From: a bacterium
GTDB lineage: Bacteria > Verrucomicrobiota > Verrucomicrobiia > Limisphaerales > RI-55
Length of the DNA stretch: 64,000 nt
NCBI GenBank assembly: GCA_016124235.1
Contig: WGOC01000017.1
Location: 124,001-188,000 of the forward strand
Direction of reading: 5' to 3'
Below the pieces are notes generated by a model that was given only the letters and a program-made list of their open reading frames with translations, had not been told where the DNA came from and did no database searches. Positions 20,313-29,657 of this stretch are shown piece after piece (within the stretch, counting starts at the first letter, position 1; every line of letters begins with the position of its first letter). The translations under genes were made by a program, and so were the position numbers.

Positions 20313-20822
20313 TCACTCCTTGCCGCATTCTTCGAGGTCGGTGCGGGCCTTTTTCATCTCGTCGCGCAAGACGGCAGCTTGTTCAAAGTTCTCTTCCGCG
20401 ACGGCCTTGTCGAGCTGGCTTTGCAGTTGGTTGAGCCGCAATTGCAGATCCTGAGTCCGGCGCAAACCGGCCGGGACTTTGCCAACGTGCCGCGTGCCCT
20501 TGTGCATGGATTTCAACAGTGCCTCCAAGCCCTCGGCGAAGGTCTCGTAGCACTCCGAACAGCCCAACCGGCCCGTCTTTTTGAAATCCGCCTGCGTGAA
20601 TCCGCAGTTCGGACACGCAACGTCTGAATTGCCGGATGCTTCTTCCATCTCCTGAGACGCCCCAAGGCCGAGCAACATGTCCGCGAGGGAAAAGCCCGCC
20701 GGATCATCGACACCTTTTTCCTTCGCGCAGTCTTCGCAGAGATCGACTTTCTGCATCTTCTCACCCGCGATCTGGGTCAGATGCACCGTCGCGTTCTTTT
20801 GTTTGCACAAACCGCAAAGCAT
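20313..20822 (-). CDS. mcsA: McsA-type zinc-finger/UVR adaptor protein
   Basis: The 169 residues contain two zinc-binding modules: LCGLCKQ with VDLCEDCAKEKG, and ACPNCGFT with GRLGCSECYETF. A C-terminal UVR motif follows (QLQSQLDKAVAEENFEQAAVLRDEM). This is the McsA architecture. In Firmicutes McsA activates the arginine kinase McsB and links it to ClpC. The gene is sandwiched with 3-4 nt spacing between the aminotransferase gene and mcsB, so the three are certainly co-transcribed. Confidence 0.93.
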   Translation of the reverse strand: MLCGLCKQKNATVHLTQIAGEKMQKVDLCEDCAKEKGVDDPAGFSLADMLLGLGASQEMEEASGNSDVACPNCGFTQADFKKTGRLGCSECYETFAEGLEALLKSMHKGTRHVGKVPAGLRRTQDLQLRLNQLQSQLDKAVAEENFEQAAVLRDEMKKARTDLEECGKE

Positions 20823-20825
20823 AAC

Positions 20826-21698
20826 TCACTTGTATATCGGCTCGCCAGTGGATTGCGTCAAGTCGTGGTAACGTCGAACCAATTCCTTGGTCAACTTGCC
20901 CGGCTTGCCATTGCCAATGACACGACCGTCTATCTTTACCACGGGAATCAACTCCGCGCCGGTGCCCGTGAGGAAACATTCGTCCGCCACGAACAAATCA
21001 TATCGTGTCAGGTCGGTCTCACGAACTCGCAGCCCAACTTGCTCGCCGATCTGCATCACCGTTCCGCGCGTAATACCGTAAAGCGCACCCGCCGTCAGGG
21101 GCGGAGTCAGCAACTCGTCGCCCTTCACAATGAAGACGTTGTCACCCGTGCATTCGGCGACGAAACCCTGGGCATTGAGCATGATGGCTTCTTCCACGCC
21201 CGCGATGTTCGCCTCAATCTTGGCGAGGATGTTGTTCAAATAGTTCAACGATTTGATCGCCGGGTTGACGGCATTGATCAAATTTCGCGTCGTGGGCACC
21301 GTCACGATATCCAGCCCCTTTTGATACATGGACGGCGGATAAAGCTGAATCTTGTCGGCGATGATGATCACCTGAGGATTCTTACAACGGTTCGGATTCA
21401 AGCCCAACGATCCGGGGCCGCGCGTCACGATCAGTCGGATATAACAATCCCGAAGCTTGTTTCTGCGACAGGTCTCGACGACGGCCCGCGTCATCTCCAC
21501 CGGAGTCATGGGGATCGTCAACAAGAGCGCCTTCGCCGAGTTGTAGAGGCGATCAATGTGCTCCTTGAGCTTGAACACTCTTCCATTGTAGGCGCGGATT
21601 CCTTCAAAGATCCCATCGCCGTAGAGCAAACCATGATCAAAAACCGACACGGTTGCTGTCTTTTCGTTAAAATACTTTCCGTTAATAAAAATCTTCAT
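20826..21698 (-). CDS. ilvE: Class IV aminotransferase, branched-chain type
   Basis: The 290-residue protein starts MKIFINGKYFNEKTATVSVFD; the 15 upstream codons lack similarity. PLP fold type IV features are visible: FDHGLLYGDGIFEGIRAYNG, RLIVTRGPGSLGLNP, the catalytic Lys in AIKSLNYLNN, MLNAQGFVAECTGDNVF, and ITRGTVMQIGEQVG. It transfers an amino group between branched-chain amino acids and 2-oxoglutarate. D-amino-acid aminotransferase or aminodeoxychorismate lyase are the alternatives within this fold. Its position as first gene of the mcsAB unit is unusual. Confidence 0.88.
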   Translation of the reverse strand: MKIFINGKYFNEKTATVSVFDHGLLYGDGIFEGIRAYNGRVFKLKEHIDRLYNSAKALLLTIPMTPVEMTRAVVETCRRNKLRDCYIRLIVTRGPGSLGLNPNRCKNPQVIIIADKIQLYPPSMYQKGLDIVTVPTTRNLINAVNPAIKSLNYLNNILAKIEANIAGVEEAIMLNAQGFVAECTGDNVFIVKGDELLTPPLTAGALYGITRGTVMQIGEQVGLRVRETDLTRYDLFVADECFLTGTGAELIPVVKIDGRVIGNGKPGKLTKELVRRYHDLTQSTGEPIYK

Positions 21699-21773
21699 GC
21701 CGTTCGACCGTGGGAAACTAAGCAAGCGCCAAAGCGGAAGCAATAGAATTGGAACTTCGCCGATTGCAGCGAT

Positions 21774-22592
21774 TTATCGTGCTGCTTCCCGTAAACGCGC
21801 CAACCGCCGGAGTAGTGCCGGCATGTCCTTCAGAGGAATCATGTTTGGCCCATCACTCAACGCTTTGTCTGGTTCCGGATGCGTTTCGATAAAGAGACCA
21901 TCGGCACCGGCCGCAACCGCGCTCGCCGCCAGGACGGGTGCGAATTCACGCTGCCCGGCCGACCGATCACCACCGCCTCCCGGTAGTTGCACCGAGTGCG
22001 TCGCGTCAAAAACCACCGGGCATCCCGTCTGTTTCATAATCGGTATCGAGCGCATGTCAGCGACCAGATTGTTGTAGCCAAAACTGCTCCCGCGCTCGGT
22101 CAGCAAAACTTGCCGACCACCTGCCTCGCGGGCCTTGGCCACCACTGGCTTCATCTCCTGAGGTGACAGGAACTGGCCCTTTTTGATGTTCACGATTTTA
22201 CCCGTCGCGACCGCAGCCTCGATCAAATCTGTCTGCCGGCACAAAAAAGCCGGAATCTGCAAAACATCGACAACTTCACCCGCAATCGCCGCTTGTGCCT
22301 CCGTGTGAATGTCGGTGACCACCGGAATTCCCAGCTTCAACCGAATTTCGTGCAACACTTCCAAACCCGCCTCCAGTCCCGGGCCGCGGAATGATTTTCC
22401 CGAAGTACGATTGGCCTTGTCGAAGCTGGCTTTGAATACGTACGGAATCCCCAGTTTCAGACAAGTACGCTTCAAGAACCGGGCGACCTCAAAACACAGG
22501 TCCTCATTTTCGATGACGCACGGACCGGCCAACAAAAACAATTGCCGGCCTGACGAAAGCGATCTCCAAAGATTGGCGCGGGCGGATTTCAC
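21774..22592 (-). CDS. kdsA: 3-deoxy-8-phosphooctulonate synthase
   Basis: The 272 residues, with a GTG start, match KdsA. Visible motifs are [96 protein letters not shown] and [25 protein letters not shown]. It condenses PEP with arabinose-5-phosphate to make KDO-8-phosphate for LPS. The segment LAGPCVIE retains the Cys of the metal-dependent class. It implies a Gram-negative envelope with LPS. It lies 75 nt upstream of ilvE on the same strand. Confidence 0.96.
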   Translation of the reverse strand: MKSARANLWRSLSSGRQLFLLAGPCVIENEDLCFEVARFLKRTCLKLGIPYVFKASFDKANRTSGKSFRGPGLEAGLEVLHEIRLKLGIPVVTDIHTEAQAAIAGEVVDVLQIPAFLCRQTDLIEAAVATGKIVNIKKGQFLSPQEMKPVVAKAREAGGRQVLLTERGSSFGYNNLVADMRSIPIMKQTGCPVVFDATHSVQLPGGGGDRSAGQREFAPVLAASAVAAGADGLFIETHPEPDKALSDGPNMIPLKDMPALLRRLARLREAAR

Positions 22593-22639
22593 ACGGCGTA
22601 TCTAGCAACGTCGATCCGCTGTGTCGAATAGGATTCCGG

Positions 22640-23947
22640 TTAAATCACGGTATTGTGCGGCACAACCCCCGCCTTTGGAATGATGACAATGCCGTCCCGA
22701 ATAAAATACAACGGGTGATCAGCATTCTCTTCCTTGCCTTCGGGTGAGATCACCACGTTATCGCCGATACGGGCATTTTTATCGATGATCGCATTCTCTA
22801 TGCGCGTGTTGCGACCAACACCGATCTTCGGAATTCCCGCCGACGCAAATTCATCAATCGATTCCCTCGATTCGTAATAATCGTTACCCATGCAAATCAC
22901 GCGATGCAGCCGGCTGCCCTCGCCGATCAACGACCGAATCCCCACGAGACTGTGGCTGATCTGGCATCGGTTGATAATGCAGCCATCTGAAATAATCGCG
23001 TGATCGATCGCGGCACCATTGATCTTGGAAGCCGGCAAAAAGCGCGGCCGCGTGAAGATCGGCGCGCTCATATCGAAGAAATTGAAACGAGGCAGTTCTG
23101 ACGTGACGTCGAGATTCGCATCGAAGAACGAACGAATTGTCCCGATGTCCTCCCAGTAACCTTCAAAAATGTGGGCGTAGACGTCGTGCGAATGGATGGC
23201 TCCGGGGATGATATGTTTGCCAAAATCCGCATGCGTGTTGTCCAGCAGGCGGATCAACACGTCGCGGTTGAAAACATAAATCCCCATCGACGCGAGGTAC
23301 AATTCCTGGTCGCCGGCGACTTGGAGATTTGACCGCGTTTGCGGATCCAGCATCAGCGTATCGAGCAGCGCCGGGTCCTTCGGCTTTTCTTCAAACTGAA
23401 TCACGCGGCCTTGCTCGTTGATCCGCAATATGCCCAAAGAGGTGGCGGCTTGCCGGTCCACCGGAAGCGTCGCAATGGTCAACTCGGCCTTGTTTTCAAC
23501 GTGCTCGCCAACAATCCGCTGCAAATCCATCCGGTAGAGCTGGTCACCACTCAGAATGACCAGATAGTCGAAATCACGATTCAGCAGGTGAACCAGATTC
23601 TTGCGTACGGCGTCGGCCGTCCCCTGATACCACGTGTTGTCCGTGAAGGTCTGCTCCGCAGCCAGAATTTCCACGAACCCTCCGGAAAAGTGATCAAACT
23701 TATAGGATTGGGAAATATGCCGGTGGAGCGACGCCGAGTTGAACTGAGTGAGCAGATAAATCTGCTTCATTCCGGAGTTAATGCAGTTGGAAATCGGGAT
23801 GTCCACCAGCCGGTACTTGCCGGCCAGCGGGACGGCTGGCTTGGACCGCTCGCGCGTCAACGGGAACAGCCGCGTGCCCTGCCCGCCCCCCATGATCACC
23901 GAAAGCACGCTGTTGGGATTGACGGTTGTGCGCTGGGAATTTGGCAT
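22640..23947 (-). CDS. glgC: Glucose-1-phosphate adenylyltransferase
   Basis: The 435-residue protein has the nucleotidyltransferase signature VIMGGGQGTRLFPLTRERSKPAVPLAGKYR spanning residues about 18-47, then VDIPISNCINSG, WYQGTADAV and ILSGDQLYRMD. The substrate motif IQFEEKPKDP and a C-terminal left-handed beta-helix with IINRCQISHSLVG complete it. It makes ADP-glucose for glycogen synthesis and is typically allosterically regulated. The length is near the plant/cyanobacterial norm. It is divergent from glmS with a 96-nt spacer that must hold both promoters. Confidence 0.95.
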   Translation of the reverse strand: MPNSQRTTVNPNSVLSVIMGGGQGTRLFPLTRERSKPAVPLAGKYRLVDIPISNCINSGMKQIYLLTQFNSASLHRHISQSYKFDHFSGGFVEILAAEQTFTDNTWYQGTADAVRKNLVHLLNRDFDYLVILSGDQLYRMDLQRIVGEHVENKAELTIATLPVDRQAATSLGILRINEQGRVIQFEEKPKDPALLDTLMLDPQTRSNLQVAGDQELYLASMGIYVFNRDVLIRLLDNTHADFGKHIIPGAIHSHDVYAHIFEGYWEDIGTIRSFFDANLDVTSELPRFNFFDMSAPIFTRPRFLPASKINGAAIDHAIISDGCIINRCQISHSLVGIRSLIGEGSRLHRVICMGNDYYESRESIDEFASAGIPKIGVGRNTRIENAIIDKNARIGDNVVISPEGKEENADHPLYFIRDGIVIIPKAGVVPHNTVI

Positions 23948-24043
23948 AGGAAGATTCGGGTTGCTTACGTTAAACCCTCGCTCTTATACCTCTGCAGCGC
24001 TTCCCTGCGCAAGAATTCAGACTCAACTTCAACAAATTATCAC

Positions 24044-25900
24044 ATGTGCGGCATCGTAGGTTACGTCGGAAAAAAGCAGGCAGCCCCCATCATTCTGGAC
24101 GGTTTGCGCCACCTCGAATACCGCGGCTATGACAGCGCCGGCATCACCGTCCTGCATGACGGCATTCTCGATACGCGCAAGAAAAAGGGCAAAATCGTCG
24201 AGGGTCTTGCCAAGCTCATGGAAGACAAACGATTCCACGGGATTCTCGGCGTCGGCCACACGCGGTGGGCCACTCACGGCGAACCTTCCGACAGGAACTC
24301 CCATCCGCACCAGGATCAGTCGGGCAAGATCTCAATCGTTCACAACGGCGTCATCGAGAATTTCGAGTCCCTGCGCGACAAGCTGAAAGCCAAAGGCCAC
24401 ACCTTCAATTCCGAAACCGACACCGAAGTTTTGGCCCATTTGATCGGTGATTATTACGCGACGAACGATGGCGCGCCGGACGGCATTCATCCACTGACCA
24501 ACGCGGTAATGAACGCCCTGCGGGAAGTCATCGGCACCTACGGAATCGCCGTCGTTTGTTCAGATTATCCGGGCGTGCTTGTCGGCGCACGGCGCGGTTC
24601 ACCGCTCATTGTGGGCGTCGGCAGGGACGAACATTTCCTTGCCAGCGACGCCAGTGCGATCGTGGCCCACACCCGCCAGGTCGCTTATTTGAACGACTAC
24701 GACGTAGTTACCGTCGAGTCGGATCGCTTCGACGTGAAAAACCTCGGCTCCGACACCGCCCACGTCCAGATCAGCCAAATCGAATACAGCGCCGAAGCTG
24801 CCGAGAAAGGCCGCTACGATCACTTCATGCTCAAGGAAATTTTTGAGCAACCGCAGACCGTCCGCAACGCGATGCGCGGCCGCATCGACCTCGAGGAATC
24901 GACCACCAAATTCGGTGGTTTGAACATGACGACTGCTGAATTGCGCGCCATCGATCGCGTCGTCATCCCGGCCTGCGGGACCAGCTGGCACGCGGCTTTG
25001 ATCGGCGAATATCTGATCGAAGAATTTGCCCACCTCCCGACCGAGATCGAATACGCCAGCGAGTTTCGTTACCGCAATGCCCCCATCGAAAAGAACACCC
25101 TCGTTCTCGTCATCACCCAATCCGGCGAAACCGCGGATACCCTCGCCGGCCTTCGCGAATCAAAACGGCGCGGCCACAAAGTGCTCGCGATCTGCAACGT
25201 CGTCGGCAGCACGATTGCCCGCGAAGCCGACGGAGGCATTTATCTTCACGCGGGACCGGAGATTGGTGTCGCGTCCACCAAGGCTTTCGCCTCGCAAGTC
25301 ACCGTTTTGACATTGCTGTCCATCCTGCTCGGGCGCATCCGCATGCTCTCCGGCAGCCACGGCATGCAAGTGATCCGTGCCCTGGAAGCCATTCCTTCAC
25401 AGATGGAGGCCATCCTCGCGCAAAATGATCACATCAAACAGATCGCCCTCAAATACGCGAGTTGTGAAGACTTCTTCTTCCTTGGTCGCCAGTACAATTT
25501 TCCCGCCGCCCTGGAAGGAGCTCTCAAGTTGAAGGAGATTTCTTACATCCACGCCGAAGGTTATCCGGCGGCGGAGATGAAGCACGGCCCGATTGCGATG
25601 ATCGACGAAAAGACTCCCACGGTTTTCGTCATTCCGACTGATCCCCTATACGAGAAGACCTACAGCAATCTGGAAGAAATCAAGGCACGCAAAGGCCCCA
25701 TCGTCGCCATCGCCACGCAGGGTAACGAAAAGATTCGCGAAAAGGCCGATGACGTCATTTATCTGCCCCCAACCATTGAGCCACTGAACCCATTGCTCGC
25801 CGCTTTGCCGTTGCAGTTACTTGCCTATCATATCGCGGTGGCCCGCGGCTGCGACGTCGACAAACCCCGAAATCTAGCCAAATCAGTCACCGTGGAATAG
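24044..25900 (+). CDS. glmS: Glutamine-fructose-6-phosphate aminotransferase (isomerizing)
   Basis: The product has 618 residues starting MCGIVGYVGKKQA, with the N-terminal nucleophile Cys directly after Met. The open frame continues far upstream through antisense of glgC and was rejected. The glutaminase domain shows HLEYRGYDSAGI, GHTRWATHGEPSDRNSHPH and a second-half HNGVIENF. Two SIS domains follow with ACGTSWHAALIGEYLIEEFAHL and VITQSGETADTLAGL. The C-terminus is DVDKPRNLAKSVTVE. It makes glucosamine-6-phosphate for peptidoglycan and LPS. No glmS ribozyme is possible in the short upstream region. Confidence 0.97.
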   Translation: MCGIVGYVGKKQAAPIILDGLRHLEYRGYDSAGITVLHDGILDTRKKKGKIVEGLAKLMEDKRFHGILGVGHTRWATHGEPSDRNSHPHQDQSGKISIVHNGVIENFESLRDKLKAKGHTFNSETDTEVLAHLIGDYYATNDGAPDGIHPLTNAVMNALREVIGTYGIAVVCSDYPGVLVGARRGSPLIVGVGRDEHFLASDASAIVAHTRQVAYLNDYDVVTVESDRFDVKNLGSDTAHVQISQIEYSAEAAEKGRYDHFMLKEIFEQPQTVRNAMRGRIDLEESTTKFGGLNMTTAELRAIDRVVIPACGTSWHAALIGEYLIEEFAHLPTEIEYASEFRYRNAPIEKNTLVLVITQSGETADTLAGLRESKRRGHKVLAICNVVGSTIAREADGGIYLHAGPEIGVASTKAFASQVTVLTLLSILLGRIRMLSGSHGMQVIRALEAIPSQMEAILAQNDHIKQIALKYASCEDFFFLGRQYNFPAALEGALKLKEISYIHAEGYPAAEMKHGPIAMIDEKTPTVFVIPTDPLYEKTYSNLEEIKARKGPIVAIATQGNEKIREKADDVIYLPPTIEPLNPLLAALPLQLLAYHIAVARGCDVDKPRNLAKSVTVE

Positions 25901-26279
25901 ATAGAGCGCCGGGCGCAGGTGTAGTCGATTTTAGTCGGACAATATAGTTGTGAACCGAACAATAAAGTTCTGAACGGGACAAAAAAGTCCCGACCTGGTC
26001 GATCGGGATCACAAGTCGTTGTAAAGCAAGGCTGTAAAGGTCCCATCGGCATCAAAAGATTTCTCAAATGGGTGGTCGAACAAGATACTTTTGCGGTTGA
26101 TGGACATAAGCGATGGTTCGGGAATGGTGCGCAATCCATGTTTATTCGCGATGAACCATTCGCTAAAGTGACGAATCAAATAAGCGACAGCCGGCACCGG
26201 ATCTCAGTGGACATTGTGGGTCAGGCTCCGTTGTCATTCTGGTTCGCGGCGACCATTACAATAGTTGAACTTCTCCGTG
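25901..26279. other. Intergenic region after glmS, no convincing gene
   Basis: Besides the tandem repeats described separately, about 270 bases remain. Short open frames exist on both strands, the longest being 62 codons on minus at 26009-26197 and 88 codons on plus at 26072-26338. Neither has a ribosome binding site or a recognisable domain. The stretch could be the eroded interior of a mobile element. Confidence 0.4.
25936..26007. repeat. Three tandem ~20-bp repeats with terminal hairpins (possible IS end remnant)
   Basis: Three consecutive 20-bp units at 25936-25955, 25956-25975 and 25976-25995 share the pattern CGRACAATAWAGTTSTGAAC. The third ends in a perfect hairpin, GGGAC-AAAAAA-GTCCC, and a second dyad (CCCGA...TCGGG) spans 25988-26007. 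Read on the minus strand the array begins TGTCCCG. Multiple short repeats near a TGT terminus are typical of IS21-family or related integrase-type element ends. No transposase gene is adjacent, so this would be an orphan end. Confidence 0.5.
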
Positions 26280-27464
26280 ATGCCGGATGCGGCTACCATC
26301 CCGCAAATGCGAGTTCCTTCCATCGAATGTCGGTGTAGTGGCGGGCCGCACGAGATGGGACTCGCCCAAGGTTCGCAGTTGCAGGAAAAGATCGTGGGCG
26401 CCCATCGGATTCTGCCGGACTTGGAGGCGTTCCGACTGGAGCAACCCAGGTGGCTGCCATTTCCCATATTCCTGAAGTTCGCAGAACGAAAAGCGGAGCG
26501 GAATTTCGCGGCTGCTCTGAGACAATCAAATCCAGAAATGCTGGCCCGATTGAAAGGGATTGCCGAAGGCTGTGGCCTGTCCGTGGGAAGCCTGTCCCTG
26601 ATGAACGCGATGGAAGCATTTCTGGGTTCGGTGGAGGGAAGAACGGTGCCACTCCCGATGGGAGCCTGCTCTTCCTTGGCCGTGCGCGGTGCGGGTTCTC
26701 GAACAGGCGAACCCGTGATTGCTCGGAACTTCGATTACCCCCTCGTATTTCAACCGTTTTACATGTTGCGCGAGAGTCGTCCGCGCGATGGGTTCCGTTC
26801 ACTCGACTTCGCCGTTGCGCCACAGGCGGGGACCGTGGACGGGGTGAACGAAAAGGGCTTGGCCATCACGCTCGACTACGCGTTCGTAACCGACCCGGGC
26901 ACACCCAATCCGCTGATCTCGATGTTGATCGCCGATGCGCTCGCGTCCTGCGCGTCGGTCACCGAGGCAATTCGGCAGATTACGGCCAAGCCTCGTTGGG
27001 GCGGCGGTCTCCTGATGCTGGCGGACGCGGCTGGCGATATTGCCGCCGTCGAGCTATCCAACACGCGGGCAGGTATCCGTCGACCACCCGCCGATACCGA
27101 TTGGTTGCTCAATACGAACGTCTGTCATTGCCAGGAGACGTGCGAGGTGCAGGTTTCAGAATCAGCTGCTTTTTCGGCGAACACACCGGTACCCCTGCGA
27201 GGACAGGCCGTCCTCCGCCCGCACGCGATTCGCGCCCGGCGGATCGAAGAACTTGTTCAGCAACAGCCCACCGTCGGCCCGGACGAACTGGCCGCCATCA
27301 TGGCCGACCACGGTCCGGAAGGTCTGCCGGATGGGACCTCGCCCTGCGTGCACACTGCATATTTCAATACCTCGGCGAGTCTTCAATGGTTCCCCAGGCG
27401 GCGGAGCGTGCGGGTTGCTTATACCTGGCCCTGTCAGGCAAATTACGTCGAGATCAGTCTGTAG
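26280..27464 (+). CDS. C45-type peptidase / acyltransferase (Ntn hydrolase fold)
   Basis: The product has about 394 residues; the ATG at 26280 is used, with TTG 26265 and ATG 26307 as alternatives. It resembles peptidase family C45 (acyl-CoA:6-aminopenicillanate acyltransferase). An N-terminal recognition segment (GGPHEMGLAQGSQLQEKI) is followed by AEGCGLSVGSLSLMNAM, the probable nucleophile Cys in PMGACSSLAVRG and then VIARNFDYPLVFQP. The N-terminal nucleophile is exposed by autocleavage in this family, here before Cys near residue 130. No signal peptide is seen. The physiological substrate is unknown: N-acylated amino acids or beta-lactams are typical. Confidence 0.8.
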   Translation: MPDAATIPQMRVPSIECRCSGGPHEMGLAQGSQLQEKIVGAHRILPDLEAFRLEQPRWLPFPIFLKFAERKAERNFAAALRQSNPEMLARLKGIAEGCGLSVGSLSLMNAMEAFLGSVEGRTVPLPMGACSSLAVRGAGSRTGEPVIARNFDYPLVFQPFYMLRESRPRDGFRSLDFAVAPQAGTVDGVNEKGLAITLDYAFVTDPGTPNPLISMLIADALASCASVTEAIRQITAKPRWGGGLLMLADAAGDIAAVELSNTRAGIRRPPADTDWLLNTNVCHCQETCEVQVSESAAFSANTPVPLRGQAVLRPHAIRARRIEELVQQQPTVGPDELAAIMADHGPEGLPDGTSPCVHTAYFNTSASLQWFPRRRSVRVAYTWPCQANYVEISL

Positions 27465-28216
27465 CACCTACCAATCACGAATCGCACGTCACGTAATTTA
27501 AACGTCACCGCGTACGATGGGACGTTATCAACGGGAACTTTGATGCCTGCGGCGGCTTGTGGATACGTCGCCGGCCCACATGCAAGTGGAGTGGATGTAA
27601 AGCAGCTTCTGACTGGAATGATCCCACCGGAGCCATGCGAAAAGTGGCTGATGGATGGAACGAAATTGGTTGCCGCGCTGGCAATGCTCGCGTGCTCCCT
27701 GTTTCGAAGAGTCCGGCGACCATCATATTGAATGGTTCCCGGGAGCGGTCCCAGCTCAAGCACGCTCGTGACGCCAGGCCGACGCAAGAGGTTGGTTTTG
27801 ATGCGCACGGTCGGGCTTGCCCCGACACTGGGCGCTGTTGAAGTGAGCGGTCTCTTCATAGGACTGCATGGACGAAAACGGTGCCACGCGAAGGAGCAAG
27901 CTTCCCAAGCCCAGCGATTCGGTTTCCCCGGTGGAACGATTCGCGGTCGCGAACGGCAGCGTCGCCTAAAACTTTCCGGTCCTGATCAAGCGCACCGTTC
28001 GAAGCGTGGGGCGTTAATTTCTTGAGCTGCGCGCGCGCGAAACGGAACACCGCACGGACGCAGAATCGGCGTGCTTTTTTCTCAACGGGTCGGGTGCGGA
28101 TGACGACGACGCAGCGGTGTCATTCTGCTCCCGTCTCCCGTCCGATGAGCGCCAATCTCGAGAAGTGCGGCTGGTATCGTTTTAACCATGTGCAACCACC
28201 TGCGTCGAACTGGTTG
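27465..28216. other. 750-bp region without a recognisable gene
   Basis: I see no tRNA, terminator or mobile element. Open frames of 95-140 codons exist (27443-27859 minus, 27557-27841 plus) but have no ribosome binding site. Their compositions (Arg, Ser, Pro rich) are those of spurious frames. The plus frame around 27570-27740 faintly resembles the W-x-N-W-x-G pattern of passenger-type beta-strand repeats, so it might be a decayed secreted-protein gene. Confidence 0.35.
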
Positions 28217-28492
28217 TCAACGATTGGTGTCTCCGCCGACCATCTCGTTCATCCGGTCGAGGTACGGCCCGAACAGCTGTTCCAATCGTGTTGGATGATC
28301 CAACCGATTGGTGATTCCCATCGCCGTATAGGCGCGTTGCACCTTGGGGGTCAACGCGTCGACAAACCGCGCCTCGCGCCGTTGAAGTGCGGCTTCAGCA
28401 ATCGAATCGGCCTGACGGTGAACCCAAATGGCGTAACCCAGGGCGGTGAGGCTCAAGACAAGGGCAAGGTAAATCAAAGGTCGATCTTTCAT
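28217..28492 (-). CDS. Small single-span membrane protein
   Basis: The product has 91 residues from MKDRPLIYLALVLSLTALGYAIWVHRQ; an alternative ATG lies four codons upstream. One transmembrane helix at residues 5-22 is followed by a charged cytoplasmic or periplasmic helix (ALQRREARFVDALTPKVQRAY) and FGPYLDRMNEMV. No family is recognised. The topology is like that of the neighbouring 147-residue protein at 28829, which also has an N-terminal anchor and a soluble helical tail. Confidence 0.6.
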   Translation of the reverse strand: MKDRPLIYLALVLSLTALGYAIWVHRQADSIAEAALQRREARFVDALTPKVQRAYTAMGITNRLDHPTRLEQLFGPYLDRMNEMVGGDTNR

Positions 28493-28559
28493 ATCGTTGG
28501 GCATTCAGTCTGATTCACTCGATCACGCTGCACGAGACAATCACATCGAACAGCGGTTC

Positions 28560-28667
28560 TTCCAGTTGGCGATTTCAAACGCAACAACCAGTTTTGCCAA
28601 CGCTCGAAATTCATAATCAAAGCGATGCGCCTGCACACGACTCGCTCCCTCCAAACGCCAACTGGAA
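28560..28667. repeat. 12-bp perfect inverted repeat
   Basis: TTCCAGTTGGCG at 28560-28571 is exactly inverted at 28656-28667 (CGCCAACTGGAA), enclosing 84 bp without an ORF. A degenerate third copy (CCAGTTTTGCCAACG) lies between them at about 28588-28602. The rest of 28505-28828 shows nothing else. It could be a small non-autonomous element or a long RNA stem. Confidence 0.4.
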
Positions 28668-28828
28668 CAGTGCGGGAAACTGGTCCTTTCGGACTCAGGC
28701 CACTTTTACCTGTCACAAGATTTTAATCGAATGCCTCGGAATGAAGCGCGACAGATCCCCAAAAATCGCGCCGATGAGGAGTGCCATGAATCCGGTCATT
28801 TGGACCAAAAATTGCAGGCGAGCCCGCA

Positions 28829-29272
28829 ATGGGCACCGCAACATTCATATTTCTATTGGGACTGGCCGTCGTCCTCGCTGGATGGCAAGCCCTGCCGCGG
28901 ATCAACGCATACCTGGAAGTGCGGCGGGCGAAACGCTTGCGTGAAGAAGCATCCGAACAGTTCCTCGAATTGATCACACCCATCCGAGATCGCATTGCGG
29001 GAGAACGCGCCGATCATCGTACCGCGTGGATCACGTCGCGCATGGAAATTGCCAACGCGTGCTCGCTATTGGGACCGCATTTGGACGACGTAAGCGTGAG
29101 CCGACTGGATGCCGCTTACCTGCGCTACACCAAGCTTTCGGAAAAAACGCTCGAACCAAGAAAGATCGGCACACCTCCGCCGGGCGAGGGTTTCCGGCTG
29201 GATTACGCCTCGGTCAAGGAAGCGATGCTGGAACCCATTCGCGAAATGGTGCAAATCGCCCAGCAGGGTTGA
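28829..29272 (+). CDS. Hypothetical membrane-anchored protein
   Basis: The 147-residue protein begins MGTATFIFLLGLAVVLAGWQALPR, one N-terminal transmembrane segment. A helical soluble region follows: YLEVRRAKRLREEASEQFLELITPI, TSRMEIANACSLLGPHLDDVSVSRLDAAYLRYTKLSEKTL. The C-terminus ends in KEAMLEPIREMVQIAQQG. The coding character is good and the start follows GCCCGCA without a strong SD. No domain is recognised; a periplasmic helical bundle is the simplest reading. Confidence 0.65.
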   Translation: MGTATFIFLLGLAVVLAGWQALPRINAYLEVRRAKRLREEASEQFLELITPIRDRIAGERADHRTAWITSRMEIANACSLLGPHLDDVSVSRLDAAYLRYTKLSEKTLEPRKIGTPPPGEGFRLDYASVKEAMLEPIREMVQIAQQG

Positions 29273-29507
29273 CCGAGCAATACCGTTCCAGATCAACGAC
29301 TGGTTTGGAACGCCATCACTTCACCCTGCGGTTTTGAAAGCTCAGCTTGGTGGAATTTCTCCGGGCAAGTGCTTTGAGGCGCTTGTCCTCTGTTGAGCAA
29401 ACGCTCTTGCGGGACGTTTTCCTCGAAGGCCCCAGGTCCGCCGCCGGTACATGGTCTTTGGATCTTCGAGATTTAAATGTGCAAAAGACAACGAAGGAGG
29501 AATCGGA

Positions 29508-29657
29508 ATGCAGAAACACCGAACGCTGCGCGCGGCATCCGTCGTTTCTCATGAATTATTCATTCCGCGTTCCTCCTCCGAAATTCGTAAACCGATCTTC
29601 GTCACATGGAATCCAACTTGTGGGGCACGCGCCGCCAACGGCATCATCAACGCGTGA
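29508..29657 (+). CDS. Small 49-residue ORF coupled to the sirtuin gene
   Basis: The ATG is preceded by a perfect Shine-Dalgarno (AAGGAGG, 7 nt spacing). The frame encodes MQKHRTLRAASVVSHELFIP and 29 further residues. Its TGA overlaps the GTG start of the sirtuin gene as GTGA, the geometry of translational coupling. Besides a short basic N-terminus no domain is visible. It could be a small protein or a leader peptide that opens the sirtuin start. It falls below a 60-codon ORF filter. The preceding 29273-29507 contains nothing recognisable. Confidence 0.5.
   Translation: MQKHRTLRAASVVSHELFIPRSSSEIRKPIFVTWNPTCGARAANGIINA

Noticed and set aside
23339-24043. Extended N-terminus of the glmS frame
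   Set aside because: The upstream part is antisense to glgC; GlmS needs Cys2 directly after Met at 24044.
23948-24043. Possible glmS ribozyme
   Set aside because: The 96-nt spacer is too short and lacks the ribozyme core.
27443-27859. 138-codon minus frame
   Set aside because: Composition and lack of a ribosome binding site suggest chance; no similarity recognised.
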